From NCBI RefSeq assembly GCF_009905375.1, contig NC_133652.1, positions 20,595,262 through 20,659,261 of the forward strand: a stretch of DNA of 64,000 nt, given 5' to 3'. The position numbers and the translations under genes were made by a program. A model generated the notes under the pieces. The model was given only the letters and a program-made list of their open reading frames with translations, did not search any database and was not told the DNA's origin. Each line of letters starts with the position of its first letter. The first letter of the stretch is position 1. The stretch is from Apium graveolens. Its lineage: Eukaryota > Streptophyta > Magnoliopsida > Apiales > Apiaceae. Shown here one piece after another: positions 1-10,814 of this stretch.

Positions 1-212
1 TTGATTTATATCACTGAGGCATGATCAACTTCTTGAACTTCTTCCAGTGAATTAACTCCTCAAGTCTGTAGATGAACCTTGTTCTGAATCCTTTGACAGA
101 TATTACTTTGCGAGATCTCTCTGACGGTCGATCCACTATTTACTTATTACATTCTTATTTGAGTTGAGTTGAATCCTCGAATATACAAATAGGCTATGAT
201 ATATGACTTACA
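1..212 (-). repeat. LTR end of an R4-family Sirevirus (partial, cut by window edge)
   Basis: This stretch matches the right part of both R4 LTRs (47150-47360 and 53214-53424) almost base for base and ends in the same terminus, ACTTACA. It stops exactly where the integrase reading frame of E1 begins on the minus strand, so it is an insertion into E1. Right of the terminus lies ACAAC, the probable target-site duplication; its partner is off the left edge. It may be a solo LTR or the end of a complete element. Confidence 0.9.
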
Positions 213-875
213 ACAACCAAAGACATGAAGAAAATTAAGAGTTGGCTTCTTGTTCTTGAACAATTGATAGGGAGTCATGCATCTTGCTTGATTAACCAGG
301 GAAATATTCTGAGTGTAGCATGCAGTATTTACAGCTTCAGCCCAGAAATATATTGGCAGTTTAGATTCTTTAAGCATTATCCTTGCAGCTTCAATAAGTG
401 ATATGTTCTTCCTTTCCACTACTCCATTCTGTTGTGGAGTTCTTGCTGCTGAAAACTCATGCAGAATCCCATTTTCCTCACCGAATGCTCTCATGACAGA
501 ATTCTTGAACTCAGTTCCATTGTCACTCCTGATTCTTCTAACCTTGAAATCAGGATGATTATTGACTTGCCTTATGTGATTGATGATGATTTCACTAGCC
601 TCATCTTTAGACTTTAGGAAATATGTCCAAGAGAACTTTGAGAAATCATCTACAATTACTAGGCAAAATATTTTCCTTGAGATGGACAACACATTGACTG
701 GTCCAAACAAATCCATGTGTAGCAGTTGCAAAGGTTCTTCAATTATTGAATCAAGTTTCTTCCTGAATGATGCTTTAATCTGCTTCCCTTTTTGACAGGC
801 ATCACACAGTCCATCCTTAGAAAACTCCACTAGAGGAATGCCTCTAACCAGTTCTTTCTTTACTAGCTCATTCAT
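213..875 (-). pseudogene. E1 integrase fragment (Ty1/copia)
   Basis: This is the catalytic core of a retroviral-type integrase, which inserts element cDNA into host DNA. The zinc-binding pair CDAC is followed by the D, D, E catalytic residues in [15 protein letters not shown] and QNGVVERKN, in the usual order. Upstream the frame continues into the protease but is stopped by a TGA just before HKKLSHLNF, where relatives have Trp (TGG to TGA). Downstream the frame is cut at the conserved HVFGC by the LTR insertion at 212, so the C-terminal part, RT and RNase H are separated or lost. Confidence 0.9.
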
Positions 876-908
876 GGTCTTGAAGTTTAAATGGGATAGC
901 TTCTTGTG

Positions 909-1331
909 TCATAGCCAACTTTCATCCTGACTTGCTTTAATGAGAAGACAAGTAACAGATTCTGCATTAGATGAGTTGAAATCAGCTAGGTACACATTTC
1001 CTTTTCTCACACCAGTGAGAACCACTTTGTTGCTTCTTTTGTTAGTCACAACACAGGCTTCTGAGTTGAAGGTTACTGAGTTGCCTTTATCACAAAGCTG
1101 GCTGATACTCAACAAGTTATGTTTGAGACCATCCACTAAGGCAACTTCCACAATGATGACATTGTCCTTTGAAATCAATCCATATCCCACAGTATAACCC
1201 TTGCTGTCATCTCCAAAAGTAATACTTGGGCCAGCTCTCTCCTTAAACTCTGTGAGCAGGGTAGAATCACCAGTCATGTGTCTTGAACAACCACTATCCA
1301 AGTACCAAAGATTCTTTCTGTTTCCCTGCAC
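909..1331 (-). pseudogene. E1 aspartic protease region
   Basis: This is the Ty1/copia pol N-terminus with the protease active-site motif LDSGCSRHMTGD near residue 11. It is followed by the usual [14 protein letters not shown] segment and a GNVY segment before the integrase zinc finger. It starts after a 20-nt spacer behind the gag stop; the spacer ends in TGTGCAG. It is in frame with the integrase fragment at 213-875 but separated from it by one TGA. In a live element it would cut the Gag-Pol polyprotein. Confidence 0.85.
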
Positions 1332-1345
1332 ACATCAAAATCAAA

Positions 1346-3718
1346 TCAAGTTGATTTTGGTACCCAAGTTTTCTTGGGTCCTGCCCTGTTAGCTTTCTTT
1401 TTCTGTTTCTTAGGCTTTATCTCATTTGACTTGGGGATATCAGATTCATCCTTGATCATTTGAGTTGGGGCTTTGAAACCATTCATTGCAACATAATTAT
1501 CATGCATATTATAATCAACAGGGAATGGCATGCTATTAGTGAACATGTTATTCCAGTAAGGCATGCTAAATGGCATTTGTGGCATACTAAATGCAGCATA
1601 ATATGGATTATGTGCAAATGGCATATTAGCAAACTGTGCATTTAAATTCTGTATTGACATAGAATTTATAGGCATGGGAGGCATGGCATTCATGTTAGGA
1701 AAGTGAGGTGGCACAAACATGGAAGTAGGCATGGCAGATTTGCAATTAACAGACAAATGATTTACACTACCACACTTGACACAGATTTTTCTAGGAGCAT
1801 ATTTATCAGGTGTGTAGTTATTGTGTTTGTTAATCCCTACTTTACCATTTCTATTATTTTTCTTTTTAACCTCTGTTTTCACCTCAATCCTTTGAAGTCT
1901 GTCACTTAACTATTTGACAGTCATGTGACCAACATTAGCATTTTTCCCTTTCTTAATTTGACTCGATTCTCCTGAAACAAAGTTCTTGGAAACAGATCCA
2001 TACTTTTCATTCAGCTTAACAAGTTTGGCTTTACTGATAGGCTTGCTTACAGCCGACGGATGAGGATTTTCATCAGTCGATGGATAACCCTTTTTGTTAT
2101 CCGACGGATGATCCTCATCATCCGTCGAGTCTACATCTGTTAGCACTCCATCCACCAAATTTGGTTCTACTTTCTTATTGTTCTTTTTCCAGGCTGCATC
2201 ACAGAAGGACTCAATTCCTTGAACTTTGGTAATTTGAGCATGGACATCTCTAGATGTTTTCCATGCCTTAATCACCTCATGTTCACGCTCGAGCTGCTTC
2301 TTCAAAATTTCTTCTTTCTTCAAGGACTCAGTTAATTCCTCCTTGGCAATCTTACACTCAATTCTTAATTTTTCAAAATCAATGAACCGAGACTCTAGCA
2401 TATTATTTCTCTCACTCAAAAACAAATTATTTTCTTTGATTTTAGCATTTTCTTTTGTAAGAGACTTAAGTGTAACACGCAAATGTTATAACTCTGTAGA
2501 CATGTCATTTATAGCATCATTACACTCAGCTTTAGTTAAATGTGCAAGGTTTGTAGTAATTACCTGATTACTTGAAGAACTTGTTTTTGTTTCATCAGAC
2601 TTGGCCATTAGGGCTAAATTGACATAGCTGACATCTTCATCTTCATCCAGACCATCTGCTACCCAGTCATTTTCTTGTGTGATGAAAGCCCTTTCCTTTT
2701 GTTTGAGCAGCTCAAAGTATTTTTTCTTATAATCCACAGGCTTAAACTTTTTCTTACTGGAATCTGACTTCCTACACTCACTGGAAAAGTGCCCTGCCAA
2801 GCCACATTTGAAACATTTGAATTTTGATTTATCCACCATGTTTCTATTTGGCTTGACTGCTTCAAAGTTCTTTTTGAACTTGAGCTTGGCAAATCTTCTG
2901 GAAAGAAATGCTAAATGTTCATCAATGTCTTCCATGTCATCTTGGCTCAAAGAATCTTCACTTTCTACTGAAAGCCCCTTGCCCTTGCTTTCACAGACCC
3001 TTGAAGTTGACTCAACAGCTTCCATCTTCATCTCCTTCTCTATCTCTAACTAAGCAACTAGTGCAATGGACCCTCCTTTCTTCTTTCCTCTCTCCATCCT
3101 CTCATCTTGCTCTATTTCAAGCTCATAAGTTTTCAGGATGCCATATAGTCTCTCCAAAGTAAACTCCTTATAATCTTGTGAGTTTCTTAATGAGACTGTC
3201 ATTGGTTTCCATTCCTTTGGAAGAGATCTAAGGAATTTCAGATTGGAGTCTTTTGTTTGATAGACCCTTCCATGCAACTTTAGAGCACTTGGTAGTTTTT
3301 GAAATCTACTGAAAATGTCAGTGATAGACTCACTTTCTTCATTATGAAAATGCTCATATTGCTGAATCAGTAGTTGCATCTTGTTTTCTCTAACTTGCTC
3401 AGTGCCATCACAGATGATCTGTATTGTATCCCAAACATCCTTGGCAGTTTTGCAGTTGATAATGTTGTCGAACATATCACCATCAAATCCATTAAACAGG
3501 ATATTCATGGCCTTTTTATCCTTCCTGACTTGTTCAATATCAGGATCAGACCATTCATGCCTTGGCTTGGGGACATATGACTCATTTCAAGTTGCAGCTC
3601 TCATTGGAACATGAGGGCCTCTTTCTATGCAGTCCATATAGGCCTCATCTTGAGAAAGCAATTGAAGATGTATCTTTACCTTCCAATGATGGTAATTATC
3701 TTTATCCATAAAAGGAAA
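1346..3718 (-). pseudogene. E1 gag, broken by four in-frame stops
   Basis: This is the Gag capsid/nucleocapsid protein of a Sirevirus. In one frame lie the gag core (DKDNYHHWKVKI at the start, INCKTAKDVWDTIQ and LKFLRSLPKEWKPMT further on), a CCHC knuckle CFKCGLAGHFSSEC, a long coiled-coil region, an acidic stretch with repeated HPS/YPS, a second knuckle CVKCGSVNHLSVNC, and a Met/Pro/Asn-rich tail ending in WVPKST. Stops near 3586, 3049, 2485 and 1909 all fit C-to-T changes (CGA to TGA, CAG or CAA to TAG or TAA). The N-terminus is missing; the frame fuses directly into the LTR at 3719. Confidence 0.9.
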
Positions 3719-4787
3719 TGTAACAAGAATTACAGAAGGGGGGTTGAATGGAATTATTGAAACTTTTTCTTGAATAAAAATGTTCTTACTCAAATATATA
3801 TAAGTGTGAATTGATTAGCAGAATTCAGAATAGTTACTTGAAATAAATCAAAACACAAGTAATTAAAAACAAGAGTCTTTAAAAACTTTCTGGTGGATTT
3901 GAATGATTCCACCAGAGATATATATTGTATATCGAGAGAACTCTGTGTGCAAAAAGCTCACAGTTGCGTACAAATGATAACAACTAAGAATGAGAGAAAT
4001 GCTAAGAATACAGCTTACAAATATTTCTCTCTTTCTAACTGAGTTTCTTAGTTATTATTCTATTGCTGCTTCTTAGTTTATATTTCACCAAGATTACAAA
4101 GTAATAAGATAGGATAATAAAACAAAAACTATCAAGTCTAATACAATGCTACTTCATTACTCCATTCCAGCATCTTTGAATATCTTCATAATAGCATGGA
4201 AATGACAATGCTTCTTTGTTCTCGAAAACCCAGTTGAATAGGCTACCACATTCCATTTGCATACACTCGACGCATGTGACTGTGTTGTCACTGTCAACAG
4301 ATATTTGAATTCTTTATCCGTTGAGTACATGATCATCCGTCGAGTTTATGATCATCCGTTGATGGCTTTGTTGATCATCCGTCGACTGCTATATTGATCA
4401 TCCGTTGACAGCTATTTGATCATTCGTCGATGACTTTGTTAATCATTCGTCGGTAGCTATTTGGCACTTGACTTCATTTCATTTATGCAAAATTACAAGA
4501 CATCATCTATGTACGATTAATCAACCTATTTTGCATATCTAGTTATAGTCAACATGACTTATATGCTACTACAGAATCTATACAAAGGTGTATGCAGAAA
4601 TGTGCTACAAACTTATTGTTACATAAGCTATTCACTCGATGGATAATAAGTCATCATCTGTCGGGACTAAAATGAGTTATCCGTCGGGAGTATAATCCTT
4701 ATCCGTCGAGTGCTACATTTTTACTAAGTAAAATCTACCAAGGTGTTTTATTCATGAAATCATCAAGTACACAACATATACACAACA
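3719..4787 (-). repeat. E1 5' LTR, copy A
   Basis: On the plus strand it runs from TGTAACAAG to CACAACA; read with the element it is TGTTGTG...TTGTTACA, so the termini are the expected TG...CA. It lies at the gag end of E1 and matches 33017-34083 at about 97% by eye. It contains a cluster of ten or more copies of a motif close to ATCCGTCGA (4315-4460 and 4627-4712). No matching 5-bp duplications flank it. The right end is inferred from the TG/CA rule and could be off by a few bases. Confidence 0.8.
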
Positions 4788-5666
4788 ACTGTTAATATAA
4801 AAGTTGATTTTAATGAAAAATGTTAGTTTTTGAAATTCAACGTATATATTTATGGAAAAATGGTAGTTATTTATTTATAATATTGTTAACAAAATAAGAT
4901 TAAGTTTTGTGTTTGTGTGTCATGTAAATTATCGTATGTTACATTTCTTAGTAAATTATGATGGTTTCAATTATTTACATGCTAAATATCTGATTTATGT
5001 ATATGTATAATTATTTTTAATATCTAGTGAGGCAATTTATTACTTAAATAACATATATTTATAATTAAACATATATTAAAATTATGTAATAAATAAACTG
5101 TAATAATTTATATATGGTATTTACATTATCACTAACAAACAATCTATAACTATTTTTTACGCAACTGAGTATCAATCATGGTTGTAACATAAAAATAAAT
5201 TATATGTTGTAAAGACTTATTATTGATATTCATTTTTTCAAGTATTCAAAGGAAAAATTATTATTATATCGTTATTTAAACCGTTTTCATTACGACTCTA
5301 ATATTTCTTCAGATAATAATTTGATAACATTGTATACTATTCACCTAAAAATAAATATTTTTCAATTTGATAATTTTTTATAAATATCAGTTGAACCGGT
5401 TAATTTCTTCAAATTATTGAACAGTATATACTTTTTCTTTAAATAGTATAGATATAACTTTTATTTGAATAATTCAAAATATTAAAATAATTCAAAATTT
5501 TTGTACATTATTATCTTGATCAATGAATATTGCTTATCCAAAAGAATTCTTTTTAAAAAGCTAGTTTTTTTTAGTGAAAAATGGAAAATAAATCGATTTA
5601 ATATATTATCGTAGTTTTAACAAATCCGGTGAGATCTCATATCAAATTTCGAATATTTTTAAAATC
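4788..5666. other. AT-rich non-coding flank shared by copies A and B
   Basis: This is very AT-rich sequence without a credible reading frame or RNA. The same sequence follows the E1 LTR in copy B (34084-34962), differing by scattered substitutions and small indels. It shows that A and B are duplicated genomic segments and not independent insertions. Confidence 0.8.
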
Positions 5667-5775
5667 GGGACAAATCCCAAAAACAATAGAAAAAATGACA
5701 TAATTACCACTATTTAGATCATTCATTACGGAAATAACACTTTCAAATGTAGATGGCCAAAAGTACCAATATATT
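5667..5775 (+). repeat. Probable left terminal inverted repeat of MULE A
   Basis: The segment begins GGGACAAATCCCAAAAACA and continues with short A-rich words ending near AAGTACCAAT, the style of long MULE terminal repeats. The equivalent in copy B is 34963-35072, where R1 inserted. The partner repeat would lie beyond the right edge of the window, so the call cannot be confirmed here. Confidence 0.45.
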
Positions 5776-5954
5776 ATGCCTATGTCAAATGCGTAATATT
5801 TATTAACCCGACCCGTTAATAACGTGCCCATTTGGATCCGCCTAATTTTATTAGTCCTCCATCTTCTTATTTCAGATCATTCCAAATTATAAACCTAATT
5901 CCTTCTCTTTTCTTTGCGATATACTGCTGAATTGTAGCTGCGGAGCTGTTCACT

Positions 5955-5978
5955 ATGCATATCAGAGTTGATTCTAAT
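5955..5978 (+). CDS. Possible first coding exon of PMD gene, copy A
   Basis: An ATG at 5955 opens eight codons (MHIRVDSN) followed immediately by GTAAGT, a consensus plant 5' splice site. Upstream is a leader-like stretch rich in C and T. In copy B (58708-58731) the codons are the same but for one residue, while the donor has changed to GTAAAT. The link to the main exon at 7032 is inferred; no short linking exon could be fixed. Confidence 0.4.
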
Positions 5979-6049
5979 GTAAGTGTTGTTGCTTCTTTAG
6001 TCCTTAGTTCCTTATTTTATTCATCTGTTATATCATTCTATATACTTAA

Positions 6050-6380
6050 TCTGAGTTTGTGTGTGCGTGAAGGGGATATATATATATGTATATGTATAGA
6101 TAATATATATATATATAGAGAGAGAGAGATGACATAGACAGAGAAAGATATAAGAGAGATAGATATGGAGAGAGAGGGGGGGATGAGAGATAGGAGAGTA
6201 AAGTAGCTACTAAACGAGCTTATTGCAAATTGACAATAGCCTTATCCTGCAATTGGGAGTGATTAGTATTGGATTCGGAAATAATGATAATGTTAACATT
6301 ATTGCTAACTTGAGAAATAAATCCAGCTGACAAGGGTACATGACAATGGTCTATAATCTCGGTACTGATGATCTCTAAAA
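6050..6380. repeat. TA and GA microsatellite block present only in copy A
   Basis: Runs of TA/TG (6076-6117) pass into GA-rich purine tracts (6115-6195). Copy B jumps directly from the base equivalent to 6049 to that equivalent to about 6377, so about 327 bp is either deleted in B or gained in A. It sits in the presumed first intron of the PMD gene. Confidence 0.75.
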
Positions 6381-7031
6381 ATTCAGGAGCTTCAAAGATT
6401 GATATATATATTCAACCTTTATCCCAGTTGTTGTGTATTTGGGTTTAAAGCATTAAGACATCCATTTTCACGCAAATAATTGCCTTAGTTCTTGAATCAT
6501 TCTAAGGCAAGTGCCCTGCAATATTTAGAAGAACAAACTTAACAGTACTCTCATGAACGATCAAATGGCAACAACAATCATTAGCCTTATTTGTACACTA
6601 CTACGACTTTCTCCATTATCTTATTTTTAATCTGATGGAACAATAACTTGCTTGTTGGAATGTTTATTTTCAATCTGATGAACAAGAACTTTCTTGTTGG
6701 AATGTATTTGTGTGTGAAAATGATTCAAAGAACATTAGATAATAGCAATAATATCATGGCTGCTTCTTAGTTTATAATTATAATGCGTACGCATAATGTT
6801 GCGATGTTTGTATTTGTATTTTCAAAATTAAGTTACTTCTTAATAATGGGTGCATTTTAAGAGTTAAGTTGTTGATATATTTATGTTTATGCATTAACTG
6901 ATGGATTTTCTATATATGTATAAGTATCGGATGACACATTGTTAGATATTTTGAGCTTCAGCCGTGACCTAGAGATACGTCCGTCTTGTATTTGCAGGCA
7001 GAACATAGGTCAACTAATGTGTGGAATGTAG
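6381..7031 (+). other. Presumed intron of PMD gene A
   Basis: This is AT-rich sequence with no convincing frame. Possible acceptors are TTTGCAG at 6993-6999 and AATGTAG at 7025-7031; the second abuts the main PMD exon. Copy B matches closely (58803-59453), with AATGCAG at the acceptor. Confidence 0.5.
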
Positions 7032-7714
7032 GTGGTGGGGACAGTCAGAGATCCCGGGTTCGTTGTAAGTTTCCTGCATTGGAGCCTTGTTACCGCTTTA
7101 GTAGAGCGTTGGAGGCCGGAAACACATAGCTTTCATTTACCAACCGGAGAGTGTACTATTACATTGCAGGATGTAAGCATGATTCTTGGTTTGCGGATAG
7201 ATGGAAATGTGATCACTGGTTCTACACATGCTGAGGGCGTTGAGGGTGGTTGGAGGGACCTTATAAGGAACATGTTTGGAACATCACCAGATCCAGTTAA
7301 GAGTCGATCAATGGTTGGTGCTAGGTTAAAGTTGAGCTGGCTAGATTCAGTTGTTCCTAAGGTTCTTGCTGATGATGCTGATGAGCGTGAACTAGTTCGA
7401 TATACTCAGGCATATCTTCAACAGTCGCTTGGTGGTGTATTATTCACTGATCACCAGGGTTCCCAGGTGCATTGTATGTTTATACCTCTACTGCAGAATC
7501 TGGATCATTGTGCAACTTTATCATGGGGTTCGGGTGTACTTGCATACTTGTACAGGGAGTTATGCAAATCCTGCAAGATTGGCGTAGAGGAAATGGCAGG
7601 ATGTGTTTTATTAGTTCAGTTGTGGGCATGGACGCGACTCCCTACTTTGGCCCCTGTCCCAAGTAAGTCTCCTTTGGATGTATGGGGTGATATTGCAGGC
7701 CCGTATGGTTTCAG
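7032..7714 (+). CDS. PMD (aminotransferase-like plant mobile domain) main exon, copy A
   Basis: This encodes a plant mobile domain of the MAIN/MAIL type, found in nuclear regulators and, in a transposon form, beside MULE and gypsy genes. Seen here are LVTALVERWRPETHSFHLP, TGECTITLQDVSMILGLRIDG and, near the end, LLVQLWAWTRLPTL and DVWGDIAGPYGFR, in the order usual for the domain. It opens after an acceptor at 7031 and ends in TTCAG|GTACC; joining to 8137 restores the expected Trp after YGFR. The exon is uninterrupted in copy A, unlike copy B. Biochemical function is unknown. Confidence 0.8.
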
Positions 7715-8136
7715 GTACCTTCATTTTTATTTAATTAATTACTTGATTATATTCCAGAATGATAAAGAAATAGTTAGTTAAACTGTATCTCTGGAGCAGC
7801 TACCTGCAGATTTCTGTAAGCTTTGTTGTCAAGATAACTAAATATATGCATAATATATATTTATGCATAATGTTCTGGTATACTAAATAATGATTATATC
7901 ATTTCCATATATATGTTTATGAGGTAGCCTGCTTAACCACAGACTGGCTTGGTTTACACCATTCAATGAATCTTTCCTAAAACTACTATTCCCAGCTAGC
8001 TACACAGAGATATATGTGTATTAATTATGTGATTGTTCATCTTTTTGTTTAATTATGTGTACTTTATTTGACATATTTTAGATGATTTATTTATAGTCGA
8101 TTGTAATTTGAATTTACATGTTATTATGTTGCTTAG

Positions 8137-8397
8137 GTGGTGCGTTCCTAAATCATTTGCTGATGTTACTTCACATGTGACATGGATGATGCAGGTGATC
8201 ATGACGAGACAGAGATTCTAAATGTCGACCTTTCAGCACCATCTTCTCATCCCAACTTTTACTTGCACCCGCCTACTGACTTCCATTTCCCACCAGCACA
8301 TCAACATGATTTTATCCTTGTTCAGTCCTCACCATCAAATTGGGTTCCTAGTTTTCGGTTGCTGTCATCTAACGACTTTCTGACCCCACCTGCACAG
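8137..8397 (+). CDS. PMD gene tail exon(s), copy A, first S-F-R-L repeat
   Basis: An acceptor GCTTAG precedes 8137, and the next codons (WCVPKSFADVTSHVT) fit the end of a PMD. At about 8175-8195 the likely frame changes to one reading DHDETEILNVDLSAPSS and then WVPSFRLLSSNDFLTPPAQ up to the donor CAG|GT at 8397. The frame change is the same in copy B, so it predates the duplication; it may mark an unrecognised splice or an old frameshift. The tail is Pro/His-rich and looks disordered. Confidence 0.45.
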
Positions 8398-8799
8398 GTC
8401 TGATCTGATAATTCATATGGCTTGTACATGTTTCCAGTATGATTGTTTTCATTACGAAAAGATGATAGAATTATGTTATCTTTTGTACTAGACACCATGC
8501 ATATCTATATTAGTGCTCTCGGCAGGGGAGATGTGTACTATAACGACCATCTGTGATGACATTACCCTCATTTGTGTAGACTATAGGATTTTTAAACCAT
8601 GGTATATTATAATATAAAAGCCAACAAAATTAGAAGTTTGGTATTTTGGTAGTCGAATAATAACAATATAGAGTATTTAGTTTTTTAGGACAAATTTAAT
8701 GATAAAAATTTGGTGTTTTAAAAATAAGATGCTAATCAACCCTTTTGTAAAAAGGTATATAATTGTTTTCCTAAAGATTTGTTGTATGTTTTAATGTAG

Positions 8800-8946
8800 C
8801 ACGAGCAACCTATACAGAAGCAGCAACCACTGAAACAACCAGTACAAGATGAACAACCACCACCACCACATGAATATGATACTGACAATTAGATTCCGAG
8901 CTTTCGATTAGTGTCTTCTAACAATTTTATGACCCCGCCATCACAG
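8800..8946 (+). pseudogene. PMD gene exon with second S-F-R-L repeat, copy A
   Basis: It starts after TTAATGTAG and ends CAG|GT at 8946. It begins HEQPIQKQQPLKQP and ends IPSFRLVSSNNFMTPPSQ, a near repeat of the end of the previous exon, suggesting exon duplication. In copy A the codon before IPSF is TAG; copy B has TGG (Trp). Copy A is thus interrupted by a G-to-A type nonsense change. Confidence 0.5.
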
Positions 8947-9104
8947 GTTTGATTTAGTACCTAAAAGTAGTGGGTACTATATTTTTATGTTAATTATTTA
9001 TTTGGGAAATAAATTAAGAGTAATCACGTAGGGGTGATTAGATTATAGTTTAGTTCTTTCTTTAACGTAGTGTTTTGTACTCACTAAACCAACAATCTGT
9101 ACTT

Positions 9105-9230
9105 GAAGGACCCGGACAATAGCAACAACCAGCTGTGGAGCAGCCTATACTGGAAGAAGTTGTACGTGAAGAGACTATATTGGAACCTATAATGCAGCAG
9201 TCTGTATTGGAAGAACAAGAAGCGGAAAAT
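9105..9230 (+). pseudogene. PMD gene last exon, 5' part, copy A (split by R2)
   Basis: This is a Gln/Glu-rich segment (QQPAVEQPILEE and QQSVLEEQEAEN) matching 61567-61692 in copy B. A 42-bp stretch present in B (61511-61552) is missing, deleted between CCAACA direct repeats. The codon in GGACAATAG is a stop where B has CAACAG. R2 is inserted after 9230; the exon resumes at 30965. Confidence 0.55.
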
Positions 9231-10324
9231 TGTTGGGAACCACGGACTTAGGGTGTTACTACGTTTTACGATAAAGATTACGAAAAGAGGATTACCTTGT
9301 TAATGGTTGATTCCACGCTCTTCTATTATATTCCCAAATTCCCTTGAGCGAAGTGTGGCCTCCGTCTTCTCAAGTTATCCTCTCTTCTTGCTCCTTGGTG
9401 GCTATAATATGTTTTCACACAATACCAAACAAGAAGAGAATAAGAATATATATAGGCTACAATAGGGACCATGGATAATTAGGTTGGACCTTCTAATTAA
9501 ATCTTGAGCCTAGCCCAATGTAATTAAATATTAATTCAATCCACTAAAGAATTAATATTTGCACTACCTTTCCTAATACCGTAATTTAATTAATTCGGTT
9601 CCAATATTATTTGTTTATTAAATTCCCCATGTTTAAAATATCATATGTCCATTAATTAAATAAATTACTGATAATTTATTTAATTTATATCTTTTATCCT
9701 TGATCATCCACTCAACCTTTATTTAATTATGCCAGAATAAATTCCACCTGCAGGGTTTCACATAATTAAATCTTTTTGAGCTTTCAAGGGGACATCATTA
9801 ACCAGAATATTATCAGGACATGGATTCCTTCAATAAATAATATCCACCATGTATATAATTCCATCACCCAAAATATAATAATATAATTAAAAGAATTATT
9901 TCATATATAAATCAAAGCATGTAAATAATATACACGTGTCAATTACTATTTCCGGATTAAGAATCTAAGCATTAATAATAACATAGAATCTTAGTTCTCC
10001 TTCTTAATCAGTATTAAGGGAACAATTCTAAATTTGATCCTGTTCAATATACACAAAGTATACTAGTATTATTTATTAGTCAATATAAACTAATCTAAAT
10101 AATACTACAGCCATACTAGTGGATTGTCCAACACCACCTGTGCTGTGAACCTTATTATATTATATAACCGTATTTAACAATCTAATATTCTGTATCCCAT
10201 TTGATACTAGATTGTTCACAATATAAAATATTAGACAACATGTAAACATTCAAATGATTCTCAAATAAACTGGCCAGAAATAAATGTACATACTTCAAAT
10301 AAATATTTTCAGTATACACTAACA
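9231..10324 (-). repeat. R2 3' LTR
   Basis: Plus-strand termini are TGTTGGG and CTAACA. It pairs with 29863-30959. It contains AT-rich, regulatory-looking sequence but no reading frame. Confidence 0.95.
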
Positions 10325-10336
10325 ATCTCCCACTTA
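10325..10336 (-). promoter_or_regulatory. R2 polypurine tract
   Basis: The minus-strand sequence AAGTGGGAGAT lies directly against the 3' LTR, where the plus-strand DNA primer of a retrotransposon is expected. Confidence 0.8.
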
Positions 10337-10394
10337 TACTCAAAATATTCTATGTGTACATCAGTGTTTATTTAATCCACTATTACATAAAAAT

Positions 10395-10814
10395 CTATGT
10401 ATCCATCCATCTGACTCCTATCGCTTCCACATGCTTGTCAAAAACCTTGGTTGGCAAGCTCTTTGTGAAAGGATCTGCTCGGTTGTATTCTGATGATATG
10501 TGAGCCACAACTATATCCCCTCGCTTTACGATTCCTCGTATGAGATGATACTTACGTTCAATATGTTTAGCTGCTTTGTGGTCTCGCGGTTCCTTTGAAT
10601 TTGCCACAGCACCGGTGTTATCACAATACACCGTCAAGCTCCTAGGAAAATTAGGTACCACATCTAAGTCCAAAAGGAAGTTCTTGAACCATACAGCCTC
10701 CTTGGCAGCCTCAGAGGCCGCCACGTACTCGGCCTCCATGGTGGAGTCTGCAATGCATTTCTGCTTTACACTCCTCCATATAACAGCTCCACCTCCCAAA
10801 GTAAAAACATATCC
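10395..10814 (-). pseudogene. R2 RNase H, severed from RT by R3
   Basis: This is the Ty1/copia RNase H domain, which removes the RNA strand during reverse transcription. Seen are [33 protein letters not shown] and [14 protein letters not shown], with the acidic residues expected of the fold, and the C-terminal [10 protein letters not shown]. The frame is open from the R3 insertion point at 10814 to the stop at 10395. It would be continuous with the RT fragment at 24816-26212 if R3 were absent. Confidence 0.9.

Larger units (their letters stand above)
213..3718 (-). mobile_element. E1: decayed Ty1/copia Sirevirus, gag to integrase
   Basis: Read on the minus strand, the order is gag (about 3718-1346), protease (1331-909) and integrase (875-213), the Ty1/copia order. 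The left end is broken by the R4-family LTR at 212, so RT and RNase H are not in the window. The right end abuts the element's own 5' LTR at 3719, but the primer-binding site, leader and gag N-terminus are missing. The gag type (long, several zinc knuckles, coiled coil) and likeness to R1 and R4 place it in the SIRE/Maximus group. It carries at least five in-frame stops, so it is dead. Confidence 0.9.

Noticed and set aside
4314..4470. Regularly spaced ATCCGTCGA words considered as a CRISPR-like or satellite array
   Set aside because: Spacing is irregular, the setting is a plant LTR, and the spacers are themselves related; best read as LTR motif repeats.
3719..4787. Solo LTR insertion explanation for both E1 LTR copies
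   Set aside because: No 5-bp target duplication flanks either copy, and both share the same right flank, so duplication explains them better.
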